The notes under the pieces: model-generated | Told to the model about the DNA's origin: nothing | Seen by the model: the letters and a program-made list of their open reading frames with translations, nothing else | The model's database searches: none | Assembly (NCBI RefSeq): GCF_000003605.2 | Contig: NW_003150109.1 | Span: 1-24,005 of the forward strand | Source: Saccoglossus kowalevskii | Lineage: Eukaryota > Hemichordata > Enteropneusta > Harrimaniidae | Length of the DNA stretch: 24,005 nt | Reading direction: 5' to 3' | Position numbers and translations under genes: made by a program | Part shown: piece after piece, positions 11,446 to 22,797 of the stretch | Numbering within the stretch: the first letter of the stretch is position 1 | How the letters are laid out: the number at the start of each line of letters is the position of its first letter

Positions 11446-13102
11446 GTCTATGGCACACTCACACCGGGTACAGTGGTTATGTCCTCTCCATTGGGTCTAT
11501 GGCAAACTGGCACCAGGTACAGTGGTTATGTCCTCTCCATTGGAGCTATGGCAAACTGGCACCAGATACAGTGGTTATGTCCTCTTCATTGGGTCTATGG
11601 CAAACTCACACAGGGTACAGTGGTTATGTCCTCTCCATTGGAGCTATGGCAAACTGGCACCAGGTACAGTGGTTATGTCCTCTCCATTAGGTCTATGGCA
11701 CACTCACACCAGGTACAGTGGTTATGTCCTCTCCATTGGGTCTATGGCACACTCACACCAGGTACAGTGGTTATGTCCTCTCCATAGGGTCTATGGCAAA
11801 CTGGCACCAGGTACAGTGGTTATGTCCTCTCCATTAGGTCTATGGCACACTCACACAGGGTACAGTGGTTATGTCCTCTCCATAGGGTCTATGGCACACT
11901 CACACCAGGTACAGTGGTTATGTCCTCTCCATTGGGTCTATGGCAAACTGGCACCAGGTACAGTGGTTATGTCCTCTCCATTGGGTCTATGGCAAACTCA
12001 CACAGGGTACAGTGACTTTGGCTTCTCTATTGATTCTATGGCACACCCACACCAAGTACAGTGGTTATGTATGATCTCTCCATTGGGTCTATGGCAAACT
12101 CACACAGGGTACAGTGACTTTGGCTTCTCTATTGATTCTATGGCACACCCACACCAGGTACAGTGGTTATGTATGACCTCTCCATTGGGTCTATGGCAAA
12201 CTCACACATGGTACAGTGACTTTGGCTTCGCTATTAAGTCTATGGCACACTCACACCAGGTACAGTGGTTATGTATGACCTCTCCATTGGGTCTATGGCA
12301 AACTCACACAGGGTACAGTGACTTTGGCTTCGCTATTAAGTCTATATCACACTCACACCAGGTACAGTGGTTATGTATGACCTCTCCATTGGGTCTATGG
12401 CAAATTTACACAGGGTACAGTGACTTTGGCTTCGCTATTGAGTCTATGGCACACTCACACCAGGTACAGTGGTTATGTATGACCTTTCCATTGGGTCTAT
12501 GGCAAACTCACACAGGGTACAGTGACTTTGGCTTCGCTATTACGTCTATGGCACACTCACACCAGGTACAGTGGTTATGTATGACCTCTCCATTGGGTCT
12601 ATGGCAAACTCACACAGGGTACAGTGACTTTGGCTTCGCTATTGAGTCTATCGCACACTCACACCAGGTACAGTGGTTATGTATGACCTCTCCATTGGGT
12701 CTATGGCAAACTCACACAGGGTACAGTGACTTTGGCTTCGCTATTGAGTCTATGGCACACTCACACCAGGTACAGTGGTTATGTATGACCTTTCCATTGG
12801 GTCTATGGCAAACTCACACAGGGTACAGTGACTTTGGCTTCGCTATTGAGTCTATGGCAAACTCACACAGGGTACAGTGGTTATGTATGACCTTTCCATT
12901 GGGTCTATGGCAAACTGGCACAGGGTACAGTGACTTTGGCTTTGCTATTGAGTCTATGGCAAACTCACACAGGGTACAGTGACTTTGGCTTTGCTATTGA
13001 GTCTATGGCACACTCACACCAGGTACAGTGGTTATGTACGACCTCTCCATTGGGTCTATGGCAAACTCACACAGGGTACAGTGACTTTGGCTTTGCTATT
13101 GA
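11446..13102. repeat. Superunit 10 (1657 bp)
   Basis: A full 11-monomer A-run (11446-11984) opens with ACCGGGT at 11463. A private change CCAGATACAG occurs near 11562. The 22-monomer B/C-run 11985-13102 includes TCTATATCAC near 12340, CAAATTT at 12401 and a B-B doublet at 12903 and 12952. 12393-13000 is repeated at 13693-14300, offset 1300. Confidence 0.9.
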
Positions 13103-14300
13103 GTCTATGGCACACTCACACCGGGTACAGTGGTTATGTCCTCTCCATTGGGTCTATGGCAAACTGGCACCAGGTACAGTGGTTATGTCCTCTCCATTGG
13201 AGCTATGGCAAACTGGCACCAGGTACAGTGGTTATGTCCTCTCCATTAGGTCTATGGCACACTCACACCAGGTACAGTGGTTATGTCCTCTCCATAGGGT
13301 CTATGGCAAACTGGCACCAGGTACAGTGGTTATGTCCTCTCCATTAGGTCTATGGCACACTCACACAGGGTACAGTTGTTATGTCCTCTCCATAGGGTCT
13401 ATGGCACACTCACACCAGGTACAGTGGTTATGTCCTCTCCATTGGGTCTATGGCAAACTGGCACCAGGTACAGTGGTTATGTCCTCTCCATTGGGTCTAT
13501 GGCAAACTCACACAGGGTACAGTGACTTTGGCTTTGATTCTATGGCACACCCACACCAGGTACAGTGGTTATGTATGATCTCTCCATTGGGTCTATGGCA
13601 AACTCACACAGGGTACAGTGACTTTGGCTTCGCTATTAAGTCTATGGCACACTCACACCAGGTACAGTGGTTATGTATGACCTCTCCATTGGGTCTATGG
13701 CAAATTTACACAGGGTACAGTGACTTTGGCTTCGCTATTGAGTCTATGGCACACTCACACCAGGTACAGTGGTTATGTATGACCTTTCCATTGGGTCTAT
13801 GGCAAACTCACACAGGGTACAGTGACTTTGGCTTCGCTATTACGTCTATGGCACACTCACACCAGGTACAGTGGTTATGTACGACCTCTCCATTGGGTCT
13901 ATGGCAAAGTCACACAGGGTACAGTGACTTTGGCTTCGCTATTGAGTCTATCGCACACTCACACCAGGTACAGTGGTTATGTATGACCTCTCCATTGGGT
14001 CTATGGCAAACTCACACAGGGTACAGTGACTTTGGCTTCGCTATTGAGTCTATGGCACACTCACACCAGGTACAGTGGTTATGTATGACCTTTCCATTGG
14101 GTCTATGGCAAACTCACACAGGGTACAGTGACTTTGGCTTCGCTATTGAGTCTATGGCAAACTCACACAGGGTACAGTGGTTATGTATGACCTTTCCATT
14201 GGGTCTATGGCAAACTGGCACAGGGTACAGTGACTTTGGCTTTGCTATTGAGTCTATGGCAAACTCACACAGGGTACAGTGACTTTGGCTTTGCTATTGA
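13103..14300. repeat. Superunit 11 (1198 bp)
   Basis: An eight-monomer A-run (13103-13494) shows ordered positions 1, 2, 5 and 7-11. The B/C-run 13495-14300 has 16 monomers. Its first B is only 43 bp: six bases are missing near 13532, where GGCTTTGATTC replaces the usual longer form. The run ends in a B-B doublet that leads straight into an A-run, as at 1318-1415. It is the counterpart of 610-1415 at offset 12885. Confidence 0.9.
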
Positions 14301-14847
14301 GTCTATGGCACACTCACACCAGGTACAGTGGTTATGTCCTCTCCATTGGGTCTATGGCACACTCACACCAGGTACAGTGGTTATGTCCTCTCCATAGGGT
14401 CTATGGCAAACTGGCACCAGGTACAGTGGTTATGTCCTCTCCATTAGGTCTATGGCACACTCACACAGGGTACAGTGGTTATGTCCTCTCCATAGGGTCT
14501 ATGGCACACTCACACCAGGTACAGTGGTTATGTCCTCTCCATTGGGTCTATGGCAAACTGGCACCAGGTACAGTGGTTATGTCCTCTCCATTGGGTCTAT
14601 GGCAAACTCACACAGGGTACAGTGACTTTGGCTTCTCTATTGATTCTATGGCACACCCACACCAGGTACAGTGGTTATGTATGATCTCTCCATTGGGTCT
14701 ATGGCAAACTCACACAGGGTACAGTGACTTTGGCTTCTCTATTGATTCTATGGCACACCCACACCAGGTACAGTGGTTATGTATGACCTCTCCATTGGGT
14801 CTATGGCAAACTCACACAGGGTACAGTGACTTTGGCTTCGCTATTGA
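14301..14847. repeat. Superunit 12 (547 bp), shortest in the window
   Basis: A six-monomer A-run (14301-14594) opens with ACCAGGT rather than the CpG tag and shows ordered positions 6-11. Only five B/C monomers follow (14595-14847). The whole unit equals 1416-1962 at offset 12885, including the switch back to A. Confidence 0.9.
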
Positions 14848-16512
14848 GTCTATGGCACACTCACACCAGGTACAGTGGTTATGTCCTCTCCATTGGGTCT
14901 ATGGCAAACTGGCACCAGGTACAGTGGTTATGTCCTCTCCATTGGAGCTATGGCAAACTGGCACCAGGTACAGTGGTTATGTCCTCTCCATTAGGTCTAT
15001 GGCACACTCACACCAGGTACAGTGGTTATGTCCTCTCCATAGGGTCTATGGCAAACTGGCACCAGGTACAGTGGTTATGTCCTCTCCATTAGGTCTATGA
15101 CACACTCACACAGGGTACAGTGGTTATGTCCTCTCCATAGGGTCTATGGCACACTCACACCAGGTACAGTGGTTATGTCCTCTCCATTGGGTCTATGGCA
15201 AACTGGCACCAGGTACAGTGGTTATGTCCTCTCCATTGGGTCTATGGCAAACTCACACAGGGTACAGTGACTTTGGCTTCTCTATTGATTCTAAGGCACA
15301 CCCACACCAGGTACAGTGGTTATGTATGATCTCTCCATTGGGTCTATGGCAAACTCACACAGGGTACAGTGACTTTGGCTTCGCTATTAAGTCTATGGCA
15401 CACTCACACCAGGTACAGTGGTTATGTATGACCTCTCCATTGGGTCTATGGCAAATTTACACAGGGTACAGTGACTTTGGCTTCGCTATTGAGTCTATGG
15501 CACACTCACACCAGGTACAGTGGTTATGTATGACCTTTCCATTGGGTCTATGGCAAACTCACACAGGGTACAGTGACTTTGGCTTCGCTATTACGTCTAT
15601 GGCACACTCACACCAGGTACAGTGGTTATGTATGACCTCTCCATAGGGTCTATGGCAAACTCACACAGGGTACAGTGACTTTGGCTTCGCTATTGAGTCT
15701 ATCGCACACTCACACCAGGTACAGTGGTTATGTATGACCTCTCCATTGGGTGTATGGCAAACTCACACAGGGTACAGTGACTTTGGCTTCGCTATTGAGT
15801 CTATGGCACACTCACACCAGGTACAGTGGTTATGTATGACCTTTCCATTGGGTCTATGGCAAACTCACACAGGGTACAGTGACTTTGGCTTCGCTATTGA
15901 GTCTATGGCACACTCACACCAGGTACAGTGGTTATGTATGACCTCTCCATTGGGTCTATGGCAAACTCACACAGGGTACAGTGACTTTGGCTTCGCTATT
16001 AAGTCTATGGCACACTCACACCAGGTACAGTGGTTATGTATGACCTCTCCATTGGGTCTATGGCAAACTCACACAGGGTACAGTGACTTTGGCTTCGCTA
16101 TTGAGTCTATGGCACACTCACATCAGGTACAGTGGTTATGTATGACCTTTCCATTGGGTCTATGGCAAACTCACACAGGGTACAGTGACTTTGGCTTCGC
16201 TATTACGTCTATGGCACACTCACACCAGGTACAGTGGTTATGTATGACCTCTCCATTGGGTCTATGGCAAACTCACACAGGGTACAGTGACTTTGGCTTC
16301 TCTATTGATTCTATGGCACACCCACACCAGGTACAGTGGTTATGTATGACCTTTCCATTGGGTCTATGGCAAACTCACACAGGGTACAGTGACTTTGGCT
16401 TCGCTATTGAGTCTATGGCACACTCACACCAGGTACAGTGGTTATGTATGACCTCTCCATTGGGTCTATGGCAAACTCACACAAGGTACAGTGACTTTGG
16501 CTTCGCTATTAA
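14848..16512. repeat. Superunit 13 (1665 bp)
   Basis: An eight-monomer A-run (14848-15239) leads into 25 B/C monomers (15240-16512). From 14939 it reproduces the start of this window at offset 14938, including GTCTATGAC at 15093 and TCTAAGG at 15290. After the 302-bp duplication present only in the left copy, the offset becomes 14636. From 15750 the match switches to 3570 onward and to 17272 onward. GTGTATGG at 15750 is shared only with 17272. Confidence 0.9.
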
Positions 16513-18491
16513 GTCTATGGCACACTCACACCGGGTACAGTGGTTATGTCCTCTCCATTGGGTCTATGGCAAACTGGCACCAGGTACAGTGGTTATGTCC
16601 TCTCCATTGGAGCTATGGCAAACTGGCACCAGGTACAGTGGTTATGTCCTCTTCATTGGGTCTATGGCAAACTCACACAGGGTACAGTGACTTTGGCTTC
16701 GCTATTGAGTCTATCGCACACTCACACCAGGTACAGTGGTTATGTATGACCTCTTCATTGGGTCTATGGCAAACTCACACAGGGTACAGTGACTTTGGCT
16801 TCGCTAATGAGTCTATGGCACACTCACACCAGGTACAGTGGTTATGTATGACCTTTCCATTGGGTCTATGGCAAACTCACACAGGGTACAGTGACTTTGG
16901 CTTCGCTATTGAGTCTATGGCAAACTCACACAGGGTACAGTGGTTATGTATGACCTTTCCATTGGGTCTATGGCAAACTGGCACAGGGTACAGTGACTTT
17001 GGCTTTGCTATTGAGTCTATGGCACACTCACACCAGGTACAGTGGTTATGTATGACCTCTCCATTGGGTCTATGGCAAACTCACACAGGGTACAGTGACT
17101 TTGGCTTCGCTATTGAGTCTATCGCACACTCACACCAGGTACAGTGGTTATGTATGACCTCTCCATTGGGTCTATGGCAAACTCACACAGGGTACAGTGA
17201 CTTTGGCTTCGCTATTGAGTCTATGGCACACTCACACCAGGTACAGTGGTTATGTATGACCTCTCCATTGGGTGTATGGCAAACTCACACAGGGTACAGT
17301 GACTTTGGCTTCGCTATTGAGTCTATGGCACACTCACACCAGGTACAGTGGTTATGTATGACCTTTCCATTGGGTCTATGGCAAACTCACACAGGGTACA
17401 GTGACTTTGGCTTCGCTATTGAGTCTATGGCACACTCACACCAGGTACAGTGGTTATGTATGACCTCTCCATTGGGTCTATGGCAAACTCACACAGGGTA
17501 CAGTGACTTTGGCTTCGCTATTAAGTCTATGGCACACTCACACCAGGTACAGTGGTTATGTATGACCTCTCCATTGGGTCTATGGCAAACTCACACAGGG
17601 TACAGTGACTTTGGCTTCGCTATTGAGTCTATGGCACACTCACATCAGGTACAGTGGTTATGTATGACCTTTCCATTGGGTCTATGGCAAACTCACACAG
17701 GGTACAGTGACTTTGGCTTCGCTATTACGTCTATGGCACACTCACACCAGGTACAGTGGTTATGTATGACCTCTCCATTGGGTCTATGGCAAACTCACAC
17801 AGGGTACAGTGACTTTGGCTTCTCTATTGATTCTATGGCACACCCACACCAGGTACAGTGGTTATGTATGACCTTTCCATTGGGTCTATGGCAAACTCAC
17901 ACAGGGTACAGTGACTTTGGCTTCGCTATTGAGTCTATGGCACACTCACACCAGGTACAGTGGTTATGTATGACCTCTCCATTGGGTCTATGGCAAACTC
18001 ACACAGGGTACAGTGACTTTGGCTTCGCTATTGAGTCTATCGCACACTCACACCAGGTACAGTGGTTATGTATGACCTCTCCATTGGGTCTATGGCAAAC
18101 TCACACAGGGTACAGTGACTTTGGCTTCGCTATTGAGTCTATGGCACACTCACACCAGGTACAGTGGTTATGTATGACCTTTCCATTGGGTCTATGGCAA
18201 ACTCACACAGGGTACAGTGACTTTGGCTTCGCTATTGAGTCTATGGCAAACTCACACAGGGTACAGTGGTTATGTATGACCTTTCCATTGGGTCTATGGC
18301 AAACTGGCACAGGGTACAGTGACTTTGGCTTTGCTATTGAGTCTATGGCAAACTCACACAGGGTACAGTGACTTTGGCTTTGCTATTGAGTCTATGGCAC
18401 ACTCACACCAGGTACAGTGGTTATGTATGACCTCTCCATTGGATCTATGGCAAACTCACACAGGGTACAGTGACTTTGGCTTTGCTATTGA
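16513..18491. repeat. Superunit 14, longest B/C-run (36 monomers)
   Basis: The A-run has only three monomers (16513-16659, exactly 147 bp), equal to the first three of the 11-monomer series. The B/C-run 16660-18491 is the longest in the window. 17272-17985 repeats 15750-16463 (offset 1522), and 17272-18491 repeats 3570-4788. TAATGAGTC near 16806 is a private change. The B-B doublet is at 18292 and 18341. Confidence 0.9.
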
Positions 18492-19536
18492 GTCTATGGC
18501 ACACTCACACCGGGTACAGTGGTTATGTCCTCTCCATTGGGTCTATGGCAAACTGGCACCAGGTACAGTGGTTATGTCCTCTCCATTGGAGCTATGGCAA
18601 ACTGGCACCAGGTACAGTGGTTATGTCCTCTTCATTGGGTCTATGGCAAACTCACACAGGGTACAGTGGTTATGTCCTCTCCATTGGAGCTATGGCAAAC
18701 TGGCACCAGGTACAGTGGTTATGTCCTCTCCATTAGGTCTATGGCACACTCACACCAGGTACAGTTGTTATGTCCTCTCCATTGGGTCTATGGCACACTC
18801 ACACAGGGTACAGTGTTTATGTCCTCTCCATAGGGTCTATGGCACACTCACACCAGGTACAGTGGTTATGTCCTCTCCATTGGGTCTATGGCAAACTGGC
18901 ACCAGGTACAGTGGTTATGTCCTCTCCATTGGGTCTATGGCAAACTCACACAGGGTACAGTGACTTTGACTTCTCTATTGATTCTATGGCACACCCACAC
19001 CAGGTACAGTGGTTATGTATGATCTCTCCATTGGGTCTATGGCAAACTCACACAGGGTACAGTGACTTTGGCTTCTCTATTGATTCTATGGCACACCCAC
19101 ACCAGGTACAGTGGTTATGTATGACCTCTCCATTGGGTCTATGGCAAACTCACACAGGGTACAGTGACTTTGGCTTCGCTATTGAGTCTATGGCACACTC
19201 ACACCAGGTACAGTGGTTATGTCCTCTCCATTGGGTCTATGGCAAACTGGCACCAGGTACAGTGGTTATGTCCTCTCCATTGGGTCTATGGCAAACTCAC
19301 ACAGGGTACAGTGACTTTGGCTTCTCTATTGATTCTATGGCACACCCACACCAGGTACAGTGGTTATGTATGACCTCTCCATTGGGTCTATGGCAAACTC
19401 ACACAGGGTACAGTGACTTTGGCTTCGCTATTGAGTCTATGGCACACTCACACCAGGTACAGTGGTTATGTACGACCTCTCCATTGGGTCTATGGCAAAC
19501 TCACACAGGATACAGTGACTTTGGCTTTGCTATTGA
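18492..19536. repeat. Superunit 15 (1045 bp)
   Basis: A nine-monomer A-run (18492-18932) has the private change CAGTGTTTATG near 18812. It is followed by five B/C monomers (18933-19185), an A pair (19186-19283) and five more B/C monomers (19284-19536). The order from about 18884 to 19423 equals 1661-2200 at offset 17223. GGCTTC becomes GACTTC near 18968. Confidence 0.88.
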
Positions 19537-20532
19537 GTCTATGGCACACTCACACCGGGTACAGTGGTTATGTCCTCTCCATTGGGTCTATGGCAAACTG
19601 ACACCAGGTACAGTGGTTATGTCCTCTCCATTGGAGCTATGGCAAACTGGCACCAGGTACAGTGGTTATGTCCTCTTCATTGGGTCTATGGCATACTCAC
19701 ACAGGGTACAGTGGTTATGTCCTCTCCATTGGAGCTATGGCAAACTGGCACCAGGTATAGTGGTTATGTCCTCTCCATTAGGTCTATGGCACACTCACAC
19801 CAGGTACAGTGGTTATGTCCTCTCCATTGGGTCTATGGCACACTCACACCAGGTACAGTGGTTATGTCCTCTCCATAGGGTCTATGGCAAACTGGCACCA
19901 GGTACAGTGGTTATGTCCTCTCCATTAGGTCTATGGCACACTCACACAGGGTACAGTGGTTATGTCCTCTCCATAGGGTCTATGGCACACTCACACCAGG
20001 TACAGTGGTTATGTCCTCTCCATTGGGTCTATGGCAAACTGGCACCAGGTACAGTGGTTATGTCCTCTCCATTGGGTCTATGGCAAACTCACACAGGGTA
20101 CAGTGACTTTGGCTTCGCTATTGAGTCTATGGCACACTCACACCAGGTACAGTGGTTATGTATGACCTTTCCATTGGGTCTATGGCAAACTCACACAGGG
20201 TACAGTGACTTTGGCTTCGCTATTAAGTCTATGGCACACTCACACCAGGTACAGTGGTTATGTATGACCTCTCCATTGGGTCTATGGCAAACTCACACAG
20301 GGTACAGTGACTTTGGCTTTGCTATTGAGTCTATGGCACACTCACACCAGGTACAGTGGTTATGTATGACCTTTCCATTGGGTCTATGGCAAACTCACAC
20401 AGGGTACAGTGACTTTGGCTTCGCTATTAAGTCTATGGCACACTCACACCAGGTACAGTGGTTATGTATGACCTCTCCATTGGGTCTATGGCAAACTGGC
20501 ACAGGGTACAGTGACTTTGGCTTCGCTATTGA
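19537..20532. repeat. Superunit 16 (996 bp), full 11-monomer A-run
   Basis: A complete ordered A-run (19537-20075) carries scattered private changes: ACTGACACC near 19598, GCATACTC near 19692 and GGTATAGTGG near 19755. A nine-monomer B/C-run follows (20076-20532). 20178-20740 recurs at 22443-23005 (offset 2265), and its first half also recurs from 21839 (offset 1661). Confidence 0.88.
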
Positions 20533-21283
20533 GTCTATGGCACACTCACACCGGGTACAGTGGTTATGTCCTCTCCATTGGGTCTATGGCAAACTGGCAC
20601 CAGGTACAGTGGTTATGTCCTCTCCATTGGAGCTATGGCAAACTGGCACCAGGTACAGTGGTTATGTCCTCTCCATTGGGTCTATGGCACACTCACACCA
20701 GGTACAGTTGTTATGTCCTCTTCATTGGGTCTATGGCAAACTCACACCAGGTACAGTGGTTATGTCCTCTCCATTGGGTCTATGGCAAACTGGCACCAGG
20801 TACAGTGGTTATGTCCTCTCCATTGGGTCTATGGCAAACTCACGCAGGGTACAGTGACTTTGGCTTCTCTATTGATTCTATGGCACACCCACACCAGGTA
20901 CAGTGGTTATGTATGATCTCTCCATTGGGTCTATGGCAAACTCACACAGGGTACAGTGACTTTGGCTTCTCTATTGATTCTATGGCACACCCACACCAGG
21001 TACAGTGGTTATGTATGACCTCTCCATTGGGTCTATGGCAAACTCACACAGGGTACAGTGACTTTGGCTTCGCTATTGAGTCTATGGCACACTCACACCA
21101 GGTACAGTGGTTATGTATGACCTTTCCATTGGGTCTATGGCAAACTCACACAGGGTACAGTGACTTTGGCTTCGCTATTAAGTCTATGGCACACTCACAC
21201 CAGGTACAGTGGTTATGTATGACCTCTCCATTGGGTCTATGGCAAACTGGCACAGGGTACAGTGACTTTGGCTTCGCTATTGA
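20533..21283. repeat. Superunit 17 (751 bp)
   Basis: A six-monomer A-run (20533-20826) has the CAGTTGTT variant near 20706. This variant is shared with 22971 in the otherwise similar run at 22798. Nine B/C monomers follow (20827-21283), starting with a CACGCAGGG variant near 20843 and ending with the hybrid B that has a GGCACAGGG left half. Confidence 0.88.
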
Positions 21284-22193
21284 GTCTATGGCACACTCAC
21301 ACCGGGTACAGTGGTTATGTCCTCTCCATTGGGTCTATGGCAAACTGGCACCAGGTACAGTGGTTATGTCCTCTCCATTGGAGCTATGGCAAACTGGCAC
21401 CAGGTACAGTGGTTATGTCCTCTCCATTGGGTCTATGGCAAACTCACACAGGGTACAGTGACTTTGGCTTCTCTATTGATTCTATGGCACACCCACACCA
21501 GGTACAGTGGTTATGTATGACCTCTCCATTGGGTCTATGGCAAACTGGCACAGGGTACAGTGACTTTGGCTTCGCTATTGAGTCTATGGCACACTCACAC
21601 CAGGTACAGTGGTTATGTATGACCTCTCCATTGGGTCTATGGCAAACTCACACAGGGTACAGTGACTTTGGCTTCGCTATTGAGTCTGTCGCACACTCAC
21701 ACCAGGTACAGTGGTTATGTATGACCTCTCCATTGGGTCTATGGCAAACTCACACAGGGTACAGTGACTTTGGCTTCGCTATTGAGTCTATGGCACACTC
21801 ACACCAGGTACAGTGGTTATGTATGACCTTTCCATTGGGTCTATGGCAAACTCACACAGGGTACAGTGACTTTGGCTTCGCTATTAAGTCTATGGCACAC
21901 TCACACCAGGTACAGTGGTTATGTATGACCTCTCCATTGGGTCTATGGCAAACTCACACAGGGTACAGTGACTTTGGCTTCGCTATTGAGTCTATGGCAC
22001 ACTCACACCAGGTACAGTGGTTATGTATGACCTTTCCATTGGGTCTATGGCAAACTCACACAGGGTACAGTGACTTTGGCTTCGCTATTAAGTCTATGGC
22101 ACACTCACACCAGGTACAGTGGTTATGTATGACCTCTCCATTGGGTCTATGGCAAACTGGCACAGGGTACAGTGACTTTGGCTTCGCTATTGA
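21284..22193. repeat. Superunit 18 (910 bp)
   Basis: A three-monomer A-run (21284-21430, 147 bp) is followed by 15 B/C monomers (21431-22193). TCTGTCGC near 21686 is a private form of the TCTATCGC variant. 21839-22340 is repeated at 22443-22944 with a 604-bp offset. Confidence 0.88.
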
Positions 22194-22797
22194 GTCTATG
22201 GCACACTCACACCGGGTACAGTGGTTATGTCCTCTCCATTGGGTCTATGGCAAACTGGCACCATGTACAGTGGTTATGTCCTCTCCATTGGAGCTATGGC
22301 AAATTGGCACCAGGTACAGTGGTTATGTCCTCTCCATTGGGTCTATGGCAAACTCACACAGGGTACAGTGACTTTGGCTTCTCTATTGATTCTATGGCAC
22401 ACCCACACCAGGTACAGTGGTTATGTATGACCTCTCCATTGGGTCTATGGCAAACTCACACAGGGTACAGTGACTTTGGCTTCGCTATTAAGTCTATGGC
22501 ACACTCACACCAGGTACAGTGGTTATGTATGACCTCTCCATTGGGTCTATGGCAAACTCACACAGGGTACAGTGACTTTGGCTTCGCTATTGAGTCTATG
22601 GCACACTCACACCAGGTACAGTGGTTATGTATGACCTTTCCATTGGGTCTATGGCAAACTCACACAGGGTACAGTGACTTTGGCTTCGCTATTAAGTCTA
22701 TGGCACACTCACACCAGGTACAGTGGTTATGTATGACCTCTCCATTGGGTCTATGGCAAACTGGCACAGGGTACAGTGACTTTGGCTTCGCTATTGA
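22194..22797. repeat. Superunit 19 (604 bp)
   Basis: A three-monomer A-run (22194-22340) carries private changes CCATGTACAG near 22261 and AAATTGGC near 22302. Nine B/C monomers follow (22341-22797). Its length equals the offset of the 21839/22443 duplication, so the unit looks like the net product of one recent local duplication. Confidence 0.88.
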
